Positions 7,895-15,356 of a stretch of DNA of 17,919 nucleotides are shown in pieces (position 1 is the first letter of the stretch; every line of letters starts with the position of its first letter). This stretch comes from JAVBOP01 sp031550405 (GTDB lineage Bacteria > Bacteroidota > Ignavibacteria > Kapaibacteriales > UBA2268): assembly GCA_031550405.1 (NCBI GenBank), contig JAVBOP010000103.1:1-17919 (forward strand). The letters run 5' to 3'. The position numbers and the translations under genes are program-made. The notes below the pieces were generated by a model. The model was not told the origin of the DNA and searched no databases. It was given only the letters and a program-made list of their open reading frames with translations.

Positions 7895-8320
7895 ATGGCA
7901 AAAAAAGTTGCAGGTGCATTTAAGTTACAGCTAAAGGCAGGCGAAGCCACCATGGCACCACCTGTTGGGCCGGCGTTCGGTCAACGTGGTTTAAATGGCA
8001 TGGAGTTTGTCAAACAATTTAACGGTAAAACCAGCAAGCAACAGGGAACTATCTTGCCTGTTGTGGTTACTTTTTATTCTGACAAGACGTTTACATTTAT
8101 CGTTAAGTCGCCACCGGCTGCTGTACTTATCAAGAAAGCTCTCGGGCTTCAAAGCGGTTCTGCCGCTCCCAACAAAACTAAAGTTGGCACAATTACTCGC
8201 TCGCAGTGCGAGGAAATCTACAATATCAAAAAAGGTGATATGAATTGCAATACTGTTGACTCGGCAGTTTCAATGATAGCAGGGACAGCCCGCTCAATGG
8301 GTGTTTCTCTTGTAGATTAA
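7895..8320 (+). CDS. rplK: 50S ribosomal protein L11
   Basis: Large-subunit protein at the GTPase-associated centre, bound to 23S rRNA and needed for stringent-response and factor function. Seen: 141 residues, the family length. The N-terminus AKKVAGAFKLQLKAGEATMA is followed by the proline-rich thiostrepton-region motif PPVGPAFGQRGLNGMEF, then FIVKSPPAAVLIKKALGL and the C-terminal RNA-binding part ending GTARSMGVSLVD. No clear SD lies in front of the ATG; the leader is A/T-rich. It is followed by rplA after about 93 bases. Upstream lies a divergent metal-efflux operon rather than nusG or secE, which is unusual. Confidence 0.98.
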   Translation: MAKKVAGAFKLQLKAGEATMAPPVGPAFGQRGLNGMEFVKQFNGKTSKQQGTILPVVVTFYSDKTFTFIVKSPPAAVLIKKALGLQSGSAAPNKTKVGTITRSQCEEIYNIKKGDMNCNTVDSAVSMIAGTARSMGVSLVD

Positions 8321-8378
8321 ATTTTTATTATCAGGAGCGCATTGCTCGTATATTAATTAATATTTTTTAACTTTTCAT

Positions 8379-8404
8379 GCATACGATATAGCGGTATGCG
8401 GAGG
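8379..8404 (+). promoter_or_regulatory. Hairpin flush against the rplA Shine-Dalgarno
   Basis: GCATAC (8379-8384) pairs with GTATGC (8394-8399) around a 9-base loop. The next bases are the SD GGAGG (8400-8404), 9 bases before the rplA ATG at 8414. The position would allow control of ribosome access, but I see no clear mimic of the L1 rRNA site. The SD decides the start at 8414 over the upstream ATG at 8396, which lies inside this hairpin. Confidence 0.35.
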
Positions 8405-8413
8405 ATTTTAATA

Positions 8414-9118
8414 ATGAAAAAGCATGGCAAAAGATATGCTGCTTTAATCAAAACCTATGACCTGAACAAAGAGTACACCGTTCGGGAAGCTATCGAGATT
8501 GTGAAGCGAAATGCTACAGCAAAATTCGACGAATCGTTTGAAATTTCCATCAAACTTGGCGTCGATCCTCGAAAAGCTGACCAAATGGTGCGCGGCACTG
8601 TATCTTTACCGCATGGTACAGGCAAGCAAGTGCGTGTTCTCGTCCTTTGCAAATCTCCTAAGGATAAGGAGGCTTTAGACGCCGGCGCAGACCACGCTGG
8701 ACTTGATGATTATATAGAAAAAATTAAAGCTGGCTGGGCTGATATTGATGTTATTGTTGCAACGCCTGATGTTATGGGAGAGGTTGGCAAGCTTGGACGT
8801 ATTCTCGGTCCACGCGGTTTGATGCCTAATCCAAAGGTGGGAACGGTAACTTTTGAGGTTGGCAAAGCGGTAGAGGAATTGAAAGCCGGTAAAATAGAAT
8901 ATCGTGTTGATAAAACAGGAAATATTCATGCAGCGGTCGGCAAATGCTCTTTTGAGCCAAACAATCTCGCAGAAAATGCAATTACGTTCTTTTCAAGTAT
9001 TGTAAAAGCCAAACCTGCAACAGCTAAAGGAAAGTACGTTAAAAGTGTATACGTTACCTCTACAATGGGTGGAAGCGTCAAAATTAACGACACAGCTTTC
9101 TTGCAAGAGGTAAAATAG
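8414..9118 (+). CDS. rplA: 50S ribosomal protein L1
   Basis: L1-stalk protein that helps release deacylated tRNA, and a translational repressor of its own mRNA in other bacteria. Seen: 234 residues from ATG 8414 (MKKHGKRYAALIKTYD). Signature motifs are FDESFEISIKLGVDPRKADQ near residue 38, VRGTVSLPHGTGK, and GRILGPRGLMPNPKVGTVT at 128-146. The C-terminus is VYVTSTMGGSVKIN. I preferred this start because GGAGG lies 9 bases upstream and the N-terminus fits the family; the ATG at 8396 would add MRRILI with no SD. The usual next genes rplJ, rplL and rpoB are absent: the neighbour is a convergent lipoprotein gene, and a terminator follows the stop. Confidence 0.97.
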   Translation: MKKHGKRYAALIKTYDLNKEYTVREAIEIVKRNATAKFDESFEISIKLGVDPRKADQMVRGTVSLPHGTGKQVRVLVLCKSPKDKEALDAGADHAGLDDYIEKIKAGWADIDVIVATPDVMGEVGKLGRILGPRGLMPNPKVGTVTFEVGKAVEELKAGKIEYRVDKTGNIHAAVGKCSFEPNNLAENAITFFSSIVKAKPATAKGKYVKSVYVTSTMGGSVKINDTAFLQEVK

Positions 9119-9164
9119 GAACGGGCAATTTTGAAATTGCTGCCTCTATCTTACAGTGAATATT

Positions 9165-9203
9165 AAAGGGAACTCCTGCCAAAAAGCGGGATTCCCTTTA
9201 TTT
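9165..9203. terminator. Hairpin terminator between rplA and the convergent lipoprotein gene
   Basis: AAAGGGAA (9165-9172) pairs with TTCCCTTT (9192-9199). An inner stem TCCTGC/GCGGGA with one wobble closes a short A-rich loop. It is flanked by T-rich DNA on the plus side (TTTATTTG) and could stop transcription from both directions. A smaller hairpin GCAATT/AATTGC lies at 9125-9140. Confidence 0.65.
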
Positions 9204-9232
9204 GTATTCGCTAAATTTGTTGCATAAGGCTT

Positions 9233-9739
9233 TTATTTCAATCCTTCATAAAGATATGGTTCTAATGGAACGGGAATTTCTCCATGAGCTACAATCGTAT
9301 CATTGATGGAATAAATTGGACTTGCATTTCTTAGTATAACGAAAGAAGGCAGGCGCTGCAAATGAATCAAGTCTTGATAGGGGTGCGAATAGTCTGAGTA
9401 ATTTTCTCCAACAGAATATATTTCATAATTTTGTTCGGATATTCCAGCTTCGTCAAATATTTTGATTAGGCTGGGAAATTTTTTATAATCAGAGCCGCAA
9501 TCGCATGATGGAGCTACAAAAATAATGATTTTATGTTCATCTTGATTGAATGCCTGTTGAATTTTTGGCAATAAACTGTCAATAGGATTATACTCCTGAT
9601 ATACATCGTCAAACCAATAATACCCTTCTGATTGCTTGACTTCTTCAATCGTCATTTTATAAGCATTATATGTATCCTCAGAGCAAGCGGCGGAAATAGA
9701 GATAATGCCAATCATCATTAATAATAATTTTTTTTTCAT
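9233..9739 (-). CDS. Thioredoxin-fold lipoprotein with a CXC motif
   Basis: Probably a periplasmic, membrane-anchored thioredoxin-like protein. Seen: 168 residues with lipoprotein signal MKKKLLLMMIGIISISAAC (Cys19). A thioredoxin core follows: the strand KIIIFVAPSCDCGSDYKKFP with C79 and C81, the strand YEIYSVG, and LPSFVILRN with the expected cis-proline at P131. The active-site pair is CXC rather than CXXC, and the second Cys is followed by Gly. A thiol-reducing, copper-binding or purely structural role is possible; I cannot choose. A TATATTTG box (9758-9751) lies 11 bases before the ATG, but no good TTG element stands at the right distance. The gene follows the unknown exported protein gene by 77 bases on the same strand. 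Confidence 0.7.
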   Translation of the reverse strand: MKKKLLLMMIGIISISAACSEDTYNAYKMTIEEVKQSEGYYWFDDVYQEYNPIDSLLPKIQQAFNQDEHKIIIFVAPSCDCGSDYKKFPSLIKIFDEAGISEQNYEIYSVGENYSDYSHPYQDLIHLQRLPSFVILRNASPIYSINDTIVAHGEIPVPLEPYLYEGLK

Positions 9740-9816
9740 AAAACTATCTTCAAATATATTTATTATATATAAAATAAATCTCTATAAAAATACAAAAAAA
9801 TATTGAAAATTACGCT

Positions 9817-10422
9817 CTATTCTAAAATGTATATTTTCATTTTCGATATGTCTGAAATCCAGCGGGATGTACTAATATCAAGAGGAAATATCAGAGAATA
9901 ATTGCCGAAAAACAGCGCTTTTTGCTCCTTAGGTAAGGAAGATATTTGCAATTGCAAGTTTTTTATCTGGCAATTGTTAAGTTGAGCGTCCAATTGACTT
10001 AAGTCCATATCTGCCGTCTGTTTACTCTCTTTTGGATAATACGTAATCGTATCTCCAATCCTGTAATTGCTTTTTTGCTTTAGCAAAACATGTGGCGTAA
10101 GTTTATTGCACTTGCTTGAAAAATCATGATAAGTATATGTTTTACAGGAATTTATGGCTTCAATAGCAATAACAATATTATCCACATTTTTAATGTCGTA
10201 AAATTTGACCAGACTGTCAATAATCTTATGAGGTTCCAAATATAGATATGTTCCCAAAGATTGCTTGTTGGAAGAGGTCGAAATTTTTACCTGTTTACAA
10301 TAATCAATTTTAATAAATTCATCGGATGTCATATCAATATCAGCAATTAATTTCAAACCCTCTGACTTTGATAATGCAGTAAACATGAAAAAACACAGCG
10401 CTACTATACTTATATATTTCAT
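9817..10422 (-). CDS. Hypothetical exported protein
   Basis: No family recognised. Seen: 201 residues with signal-like N-terminus MKYISIVALCFFMFTALSKS; the cleavage site is unclear. The rest is soluble and polar, with cysteines at about 42, 93, 104 and 150 and a middle segment YRIGDTITYYPKES that looks beta-rich. No repeats, coiled coil or catalytic motif stands out. DNA here is more AT-rich than in the ribosomal and efflux genes. It is followed after 77 bases by the thioredoxin-like lipoprotein gene on the same strand; the exported cysteines make a functional link conceivable, but nothing proves it. It starts just after the rpmA terminator, so it should have its own promoter, which I could not place. 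Confidence 0.6.
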   Translation of the reverse strand: MKYISIVALCFFMFTALSKSEGLKLIADIDMTSDEFIKIDYCKQVKISTSSNKQSLGTYLYLEPHKIIDSLVKFYDIKNVDNIVIAIEAINSCKTYTYHDFSSKCNKLTPHVLLKQKSNYRIGDTITYYPKESKQTADMDLSQLDAQLNNCQIKNLQLQISSLPKEQKALFFGNYSLIFPLDISTSRWISDISKMKIYILE

Positions 10423-10444
10423 AAGTTAACAAAAAAAAACAAAT

Positions 10445-10480
10445 CAAAAAAGCCCCCAATAAAATAATTACTGTGAGGCT
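10445..10480 (-). terminator. Rho-independent terminator of rplU-rpmA
   Basis: On the minus strand AGCCTC pairs with GGGGCT (one wobble), with an inner CAGTAA/TTATTG stem and a one-base bulge, followed by a run of six T. It lies 34 bases after the rpmA stop. Confidence 0.7.
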
Positions 10481-10514
10481 ATAATTTAAGACTTTAATAA
10501 TGAAAAAAAATTAA

Positions 10515-10769
10515 TTAATTGGAATAAACCGAAACCTGTTGGCTATACCTGTCTTTAGATTCAAATTTAACTTTGCCCGGAATTAATGCAAAAATTGTAT
10601 AATCCTTGCCAAGACCTACATTTTTTCCCGGATGGAATTTTGTTCCGCATTGTCTAATAATAATATTACCAGCGCTGACAAATTCACCACCAAATTTTTT
10701 AACCCCGCGCCGCTGGGAATTGGAATCTCTACCATTCTTGGAGGAACCTCCACCTTTTTTATGAGCCAT
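10515..10769 (-). CDS. rpmA: 50S ribosomal protein L27
   Basis: Large-subunit protein whose N-terminus reaches the peptidyl-transferase centre. Seen: 84 residues, the normal length. The N-terminus is MAHKKGGGSSKNGRDSNSQR, with no cleavable Firmicute-style extension. It continues with GVKKFGGEFVSAGNIIIRQ, RQCGTKFHPGKNVGLGKDYT and IFALIPGKVKFE, all signature stretches. A weak SD (AGAAGG) lies before the ATG. It follows rplU by 47 bases in the usual rplU-rpmA order; the terminator after it closes the operon. obgE, often next in other bacteria, is absent. Confidence 0.98.
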   Translation of the reverse strand: MAHKKGGGSSKNGRDSNSQRRGVKKFGGEFVSAGNIIIRQCGTKFHPGKNVGLGKDYTIFALIPGKVKFESKDRYSQQVSVYSN

Positions 10770-10816
10770 TTTTAACCTTCTTTATTTATTATTCTATTCT
10801 TCTTTTAAAAATATAC

Positions 10817-11125
10817 TTAAATATTAATATCAACAACCTGAATACGCGTAAACTTTGAACGATACCCATTAAGCTTACGATATCCCTTGCGCCTCTTTTT
10901 GTGAAAAACAAGCACTTTTTTGTCCCTACCCTGCTCAAGGATTTTGCAAGATACCATCCCTTTTATAAAAGGAGTGCCGACGCTAACCTGATTGTTATTA
11001 TCAGTTAGCAGGATATTGCTGAACTCTATATTCGCTCCAGGGCTGCCAGCTATATGCGGAACATTTAGAATCGAATCTTTTTTAACCTCAAATTGTTGCC
11101 CGGCTATTTCTACTAATGCTAACAT
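10817..11125 (-). CDS. rplU: 50S ribosomal protein L21
   Basis: Large-subunit assembly protein that binds 23S rRNA. Seen: 102 residues, the family length, with N-terminus MLALVEIAGQQFEVKKDSIL, the central GTPFIKGMVSCKILEQGRDKK and the basic RNA-binding signature VFHKKRRKGYRKLNGYRS near the C-terminus. SD AAGGA lies 4 bases before the ATG. It is first in rplU-rpmA and has a strong Bacteroidota-type promoter at 11173-11204. The barrel-like gene at 11354 is transcribed divergently. Confidence 0.97.
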   Translation of the reverse strand: MLALVEIAGQQFEVKKDSILNVPHIAGSPGANIEFSNILLTDNNNQVSVGTPFIKGMVSCKILEQGRDKKVLVFHKKRRKGYRKLNGYRSKFTRIQVVDINI

Positions 11126-11172
11126 TGCTTCCTTAAAATCTAAACTGTTATTATAAATAATTTATAGAACTA

Positions 11173-11204
11173 CAAAATTAACATTTTTTATCGATATTAC
11201 AAAA
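11173..11204 (-). promoter_or_regulatory. Bacteroidota-type promoter for rplU-rpmA
   Basis: TTTTG (11204-11200), exactly 19 bases, then TAATTTTG (11180-11173), a full TAnnTTTG match. It predicts a leader of about 40 bases that ends in the AAGGA ribosome site. This is the best promoter in the window. Confidence 0.6.
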
Positions 11205-11353
11205 TATTTTCATCATATCTTCCAAAAAATACTCTGCCATAATATTTCTCTATTTTTATGTTATTTGTGAGACAGTATAAAATATTGTTGTGATTAATTA
11301 CGTCATCTCCAAACCACAAATTGTATTTATTTTATTAATAAAAGGTTTTTAAT

Positions 11354-12274
11354 ATGAACAGATTGTTTTTGACTTTATTGCTTGGTGTGGCGATGGGCAA
11401 TAATGTACTTGCCGAGGATATACTGTATCCTGTGCGCCCGGGCAAGGGCAACCTTGTAACAGGCTTTGACGGTGTAACGCCTGTGTCCTTTATCATCGAA
11501 GGTGGTGCTAATATGAATATGTATTCAGGCACTGTTACATGGAATAATGCTTTACTTAATGCTAATGGATTAGCTTCCAATCCTGTTATAGATGATGTCT
11601 ATGGCAGCGCTATTGGTTTTGGACCGCATTATGCCTTTGGAATTGATATTCCGATTAATGACAAAACAGGAATTACCTTTAGAGCGGGCTGGGACAGGAA
11701 GTACGTGCGCAACGCTGTTGAGGGTGAATTTCAGAAAAAAGATTTATCGGGCAATACTCTGGTAGAAAATAGTTGGACGAAGAAAATGGATTATGCCAAT
11801 TATAGTCTCGACTTCAGGTATGACCTGCTTGAAAGACTATCGGTTAATTTAGGTGTGGCGGTCGACGTGGTTTCAAGGGATATAGAAGCAACACACTGGG
11901 AATCGCTGGAAGTACCATTAAACCAAACCACATTTAATCCTGCAATGCCGTCATGGGCTAATGGTTCACACTATGATCAAGATGATATCTCTGATAATCC
12001 ATTGACCAATAATGCTCGCTTCGGATTAGAGCTGGGCATAGATTATAAAATACCTGTTTTGGAGCGCTTTGCTATCGTTCCATATATCAGGTATCAGTAT
12101 TTTTTAACCAAATTAATGGATGATAGAACCATGGTGCCGGTTGGCACTGATGGCAACCCTGTATATGGCGATAACACTGCTGATAACTGGGTATACAGCA
12201 TCGAGAATACACACATGAACACATTGCAAATAGGTGTCGCTTTATGGTTTAATTTTGAAAAAGGAGGTAAATAA
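11354..12274 (+). CDS. Outer-membrane beta-barrel-like protein
   Basis: Probably an outer-membrane barrel. Seen: 306 residues with signal peptide MNRLFLTLLLGVAMGNNVLA, cut before ED. Strand-like alternating segments follow: FGPHYAFGIDIPI, GITFRAGWDRKYV, YANYSLDFRYDLLERLSVNL, RFGLELGIDYKIPVL, FAIVPYIRYQYFLTKL. The C-terminus IGVALWFNF, ending in aromatic Phe before a short basic tail, fits a barrel closing strand. The SD is partial (AAAAGG, 8 bases before the ATG). Its stop overlaps the next start by one base (TAATG), so the two proteins are translationally coupled. It resembles the partner barrels (PorP/SprF-like or OmpA-like) that sit beside PD40-OmpA proteins in Bacteroidota, but I cannot name the family. 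Confidence 0.75.
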   Translation: MNRLFLTLLLGVAMGNNVLAEDILYPVRPGKGNLVTGFDGVTPVSFIIEGGANMNMYSGTVTWNNALLNANGLASNPVIDDVYGSAIGFGPHYAFGIDIPINDKTGITFRAGWDRKYVRNAVEGEFQKKDLSGNTLVENSWTKKMDYANYSLDFRYDLLERLSVNLGVAVDVVSRDIEATHWESLEVPLNQTTFNPAMPSWANGSHYDQDDISDNPLTNNARFGLELGIDYKIPVLERFAIVPYIRYQYFLTKLMDDRTMVPVGTDGNPVYGDNTADNWVYSIENTHMNTLQIGVALWFNFEKGGK

Positions 12275-13719
12275 TGAAAAAGATAATGTTGTTAATTCTG
12301 CTTGTACTTTTGGTAAACGATGTATACAGCCAACAAGTTACTCCGGCAAATTTTAATTCATCTTCAAAGGATGATTTTGCACCAACTTTTACTCAAGGTC
12401 AGCGGAGGATGTTTATTACATCCGAAAGACAAGGCAAAAGTCAAAAGATTTATGAATTATTTTTCATAAACAGTACCGCTTCGCCAGAGATTGCTATGGG
12501 TGATATAAATGACGGCACGCATAATGGAGCTGCCACATTCACTCCCGATGGACAGACCATGTATTTCAGCTCTTTTGAGCATAATACCAAAACACTGGGC
12601 AGAACGGATATATATGTTGCCAGAAAATCGAATGGCAAATGGTTGGAGATTGTTAATGCGGGCAATATCATCAATTCAGAATATTGGGATTCCCAGCCGT
12701 CTCTTTCGCCCGATGGCAGGTATTTGTTTTTTGCAAGCAACCGTCCGGGCGGTTTTGGCGGAATAGATGTGTGGTATTGTGAACGCAGCGGCGATAGCTG
12801 GTCTAATCCTGAAAATGCAGGAGCATTAGTTAATTCACCTGCCGATGAGATGGCGCCAACCATTGCATTGGATAACCGGACATTCTCATTCTCAAGCAAT
12901 CGAACGGATGGCTTTGGTGGCTTTGATATATACTTTGCACAGTTTAAGGATAATAAATTTCAACTTGTAAGGAATGCAGGAAATATTATCAATACAAGCA
13001 ATAATGAATTTTTTTTCACTGCTCAACCTAATACTAACAAGGCATATTTTTCCAGCGATAAGAATGGAAATCTCGACATCTATACCATTGAACCCAATCC
13101 TAACAAGCCAAATGATGTAGTCTTTGTTACAGGAAAAGTGCTTGATATTGAGACAAAAGAAATAGTGAAAAATGCTAAAGTAACAATGTTTGACTTGACC
13201 TCCAGAAAGAAGGTTATGGATGTTGGCATTGATGACATGGAAAATGATTTTTACGTTGTGTTGCAACAAGGCAATTCATACTCTCTAACAGCCACCGCTC
13301 CCGGATATTTATTCACAAGCGAGCGCTTCAATGTGGCGGCAAATGAAGTTGGCAAAGAGATAAAAAAAGATTTATTACTGTCAAAAACTGGCACAAGGCT
13401 TTTAATTAATTTTGATTACAATTCATCAACCTTAACTGAAGAATCTACGCATGAATTAGATAGAGTAGTAGATTTTATGTTAGCTCATCCATCTGTAAGT
13501 GTAGCATTTGAAGGACATACTGATAATTTAGGCGATCCTTCTTATAACAAAACTTTATCGCTCGAACGGGCAAATACAGTAAAAGCCTACGTTGTCAAAG
13601 GCGGTGTTGAAGCTAATCGAATTACAACTGCCGGCTATGGCATGGAAAGACCTTTGCAGGAAGGTTCCACAGATGAAATACGCGCAATCAATCGAAGAGT
13701 CGAGATGAAATTGAAATAA
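12274..13719 (+). CDS. PD40 beta-propeller, CRD and OmpA domain protein (PorE-like architecture)
   Basis: Envelope protein expected to bind peptidoglycan. Seen: 481 residues with signal MKKIMLLILLVLLVNDVYS. Five PD40/WD40-like blades follow (about 32-275), clearest in QPSLSPDGRYLFFASNRPGG (141-160), FGGIDVWY, TFSFSSNRTDGFGGFDIYF (203-221) and AYFSSDKNGNLDIYTI. Next is a carboxypeptidase-regulatory-like domain (about 282-355, VTGKVLDIETKEIVKNAKV to APGYLF), then an OmpA C-terminal domain (373-481, NFDYNSSTLTEES, FEGHTDNLGD, YGMERP, INRRVEMKLK). The peptidoglycan-diaminopimelate residues D417 and R432 are present. This is the order of type IX secretion PorE without its N-terminal TPR. Cys is absent at the signal end, so it is not a lipoprotein by this start. 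Its ATG overlaps the barrel gene stop. Confidence 0.88.
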   Translation: MKKIMLLILLVLLVNDVYSQQVTPANFNSSSKDDFAPTFTQGQRRMFITSERQGKSQKIYELFFINSTASPEIAMGDINDGTHNGAATFTPDGQTMYFSSFEHNTKTLGRTDIYVARKSNGKWLEIVNAGNIINSEYWDSQPSLSPDGRYLFFASNRPGGFGGIDVWYCERSGDSWSNPENAGALVNSPADEMAPTIALDNRTFSFSSNRTDGFGGFDIYFAQFKDNKFQLVRNAGNIINTSNNEFFFTAQPNTNKAYFSSDKNGNLDIYTIEPNPNKPNDVVFVTGKVLDIETKEIVKNAKVTMFDLTSRKKVMDVGIDDMENDFYVVLQQGNSYSLTATAPGYLFTSERFNVAANEVGKEIKKDLLLSKTGTRLLINFDYNSSTLTEESTHELDRVVDFMLAHPSVSVAFEGHTDNLGDPSYNKTLSLERANTVKAYVVKGGVEANRITTAGYGMERPLQEGSTDEIRAINRRVEMKLK

Positions 13720-13748
13720 TCTGCTTATATGGCGATTAATCAAATATT

Positions 13749-13782
13749 AAGCCGAACTGCATCAGCGTTTCGGCTTTTTTTT
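13749..13782 (+). terminator. Rho-independent terminator after the OmpA-domain gene
   Basis: AAGCCGAA (13749-13756) pairs with TTCGGCTT (13769-13776) around a 12-base loop, followed by a run of eight T. It lies 30 bases past the stop codon. Confidence 0.85.
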
Positions 13783-13835
13783 AGTTTTTTTACAGCTATA
13801 GGTATACCATTTGCTAATACAAATAGGAATACAAT

Positions 13836-13857
13836 ATTATGAATAATTTTTCATAAT
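13836..13857. repeat. Hairpin overlapping the MATE stop codon
   Basis: ATTATGAA (13836-13843) pairs perfectly with TTCATAAT (13850-13857) around a six-base loop. It covers the TGA of the MATE gene. There is no useful T-run on the minus strand, so it is a weak terminator at best. Confidence 0.35.
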
Positions 13858-15230
13858 GACAGTTTAATATATTTATTTAGCTGGGATTTATATATCTTCA
13901 TTTCCTTGAAAATCAGAATTAAGGTTAAAATGGTTGATAATAGGTCTGCAGTTGGAAATGAATAAATAATTCCGTCAAAATCGAAGAACGCAGGCAATAT
14001 TAAAATCAAAGGCAATAAAAATATTAATTGCCGCGATAAGCTCAATATAATCGACTGCTTAGGACGATTGGTCGCTTGAAAAAAGATAGATGTTATTATT
14101 TGAAAACCGACCGTCGGAAAAAAAATGGAAAATATTCTCAACGTGTGCGTACCAAGTGATACCAGCGCTTGGTCGTCGCTGTTGAATATGGAAATCACTT
14201 GTGTCGGGAATATTTGCAAAATTAGAAATCCAATCGAAACATATATTGTGGAAACGATTATGGAATATTTATATGTTTTTAATATTCTTATTAAATTTTT
14301 TGCACCGTAATTATAGCTTACTATCGGCTGCATGCCCTGGCTTATGCCCATCACAGGGAAAACTACAACAGTATTAATGCTAATCAATAAGCCGATAACA
14401 GAGATTGCAATGTCGCCGCCATAATGTCCTAAGCTCTTGATAATTATCACGTTTACCAAGCTCGAACAAACTTGCATTGCAAATGGACTCATACCAAGCT
14501 TGCAGATAGAAACAAGTATATGCTTCTTAATTTTAAAATATTGGACGCGAATACGATATGGATTCTTTTTATTCAAAAAATATAAAAGCACCCAGATAGT
14601 CGACGACGCTTGAGCGATAATAGTCGCCCAGCCTGCACCTTTCATTCCCATGCCAAAATGAAAAATAAAAATTGGAGCTAATACAGCATTCACAATAGCG
14701 CCAAGTATTTGAGTCGCCATAGCCTTATGAGGTGCTCCCGCCGACCGCATAAAACTGTTCATTCCCAAAGCCAAAGTCGAAAAAATATTTCCAGCTAAAA
14801 TTATACTCATATAATCGTCAGCATAAGGCAAGACCTCGAGGCTTGTACCAAATGCAATGAGTATTGGATGAAGAAAAATTAATCCTGCAACAGTAAAAAT
14901 TAATGATGCAAGCACCATTAATATAAAGGCATTGCCTAAAATTTCCTCTGCTTCGTCATATTTTCTTTGACCTAATTTTATTCCAAAAGTAACATTCGCC
15001 CCGACGCTAATGAGCAAAGACAAGGCTAATGAAATTATAATAACAGGAAATCCAACTGTCATTCCTGCAATGCCGAGCACACCAACTCCCTGTCCCACAA
15101 AAATTCGATCAACGACATTATACATGCCGTTGATTATCAGCCCGACCACTGCGGGTATGGAGAATTCTTTCAGCAATTTAGGGATAGCTTCGGTACCTAA
15201 ATATTCACGAGAGTTTGCATATTTTTTCAT
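13851..15230 (-). CDS. MATE family multidrug/sodium antiporter
   Basis: Inner-membrane exporter that moves cationic drugs or metabolites against Na+ or H+. Seen: 459 residues from ATG 15230 (MKKYANSREYLGTEAIPKLL), the family length, with about twelve hydrophobic helices in two similar halves. Signatures are LLKEFSIPAVVGLIINGMYN, VDRIFVGQGVGVLGIAGMTV, SFMRSAGAPHKAM in the first half, and GISQGMQPIVSYNYGAKN, FFQATNRPKQSII in the second. The closest known type is the MepA-like group. I rejected the upstream GTG at 15314: it would add 28 residues and begins inside the mmd terminator. No SD is clear. It lies just downstream of the mmd operon on the same strand but behind the terminator at 15303-15338, so it is probably a separate unit. 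Confidence 0.95.
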   Translation of the reverse strand: MKKYANSREYLGTEAIPKLLKEFSIPAVVGLIINGMYNVVDRIFVGQGVGVLGIAGMTVGFPVIIISLALSLLISVGANVTFGIKLGQRKYDEAEEILGNAFILMVLASLIFTVAGLIFLHPILIAFGTSLEVLPYADDYMSIILAGNIFSTLALGMNSFMRSAGAPHKAMATQILGAIVNAVLAPIFIFHFGMGMKGAGWATIIAQASSTIWVLLYFLNKKNPYRIRVQYFKIKKHILVSICKLGMSPFAMQVCSSLVNVIIIKSLGHYGGDIAISVIGLLISINTVVVFPVMGISQGMQPIVSYNYGAKNLIRILKTYKYSIIVSTIYVSIGFLILQIFPTQVISIFNSDDQALVSLGTHTLRIFSIFFPTVGFQIITSIFFQATNRPKQSIILSLSRQLIFLLPLILILPAFFDFDGIIYSFPTADLLSTILTLILIFKEMKIYKSQLNKYIKLSL

Positions 15231-15302
15231 TATTTGCTTAAATACAGCTATTAATTTTTGAGATAACGTGAATTGTAAATAGAATATTTTCGCTTCATAA
15301 AT

Positions 15303-15338
15303 AAAAAATCTCACTAAAATTGAACTTTAGTGAGATTT
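15303..15338 (-). terminator. Strong Rho-independent terminator of the mmd operon
   Basis: A perfect 13-base stem, AAATCTCACTAAA (15306-15318) with TTTAGTGAGATTT (15326-15338), and a 7-base loop. On the minus strand the distal arm runs into six T. It starts 18 bases after the mmdC stop and so marks the end of the operon. Confidence 0.9.
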
Positions 15339-15356
15339 ACTAAATGCTATTATAAT

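Noticed and set aside
8396..8413. Upstream ATG extending L1 by six residues
   Set aside because: No ribosome site precedes it, and GGAGG lies at correct distance from the ATG at 8414.
12450..12899. Minus-strand open frame inside the OmpA-domain gene
   Set aside because: The plus frame shows PD40 repeats throughout this stretch.
11354..13719. Calling the barrel/OmpA pair a type IX secretion core
   Set aside because: The TPR part of PorE is missing, the barrel is not clearly PorP/SprF, and no other secretion gene is present.
15231..15314. GTG start adding 28 residues to the MATE protein
   Set aside because: It begins inside the mmd terminator stem, and the family N-terminus starts at the ATG at 15230.
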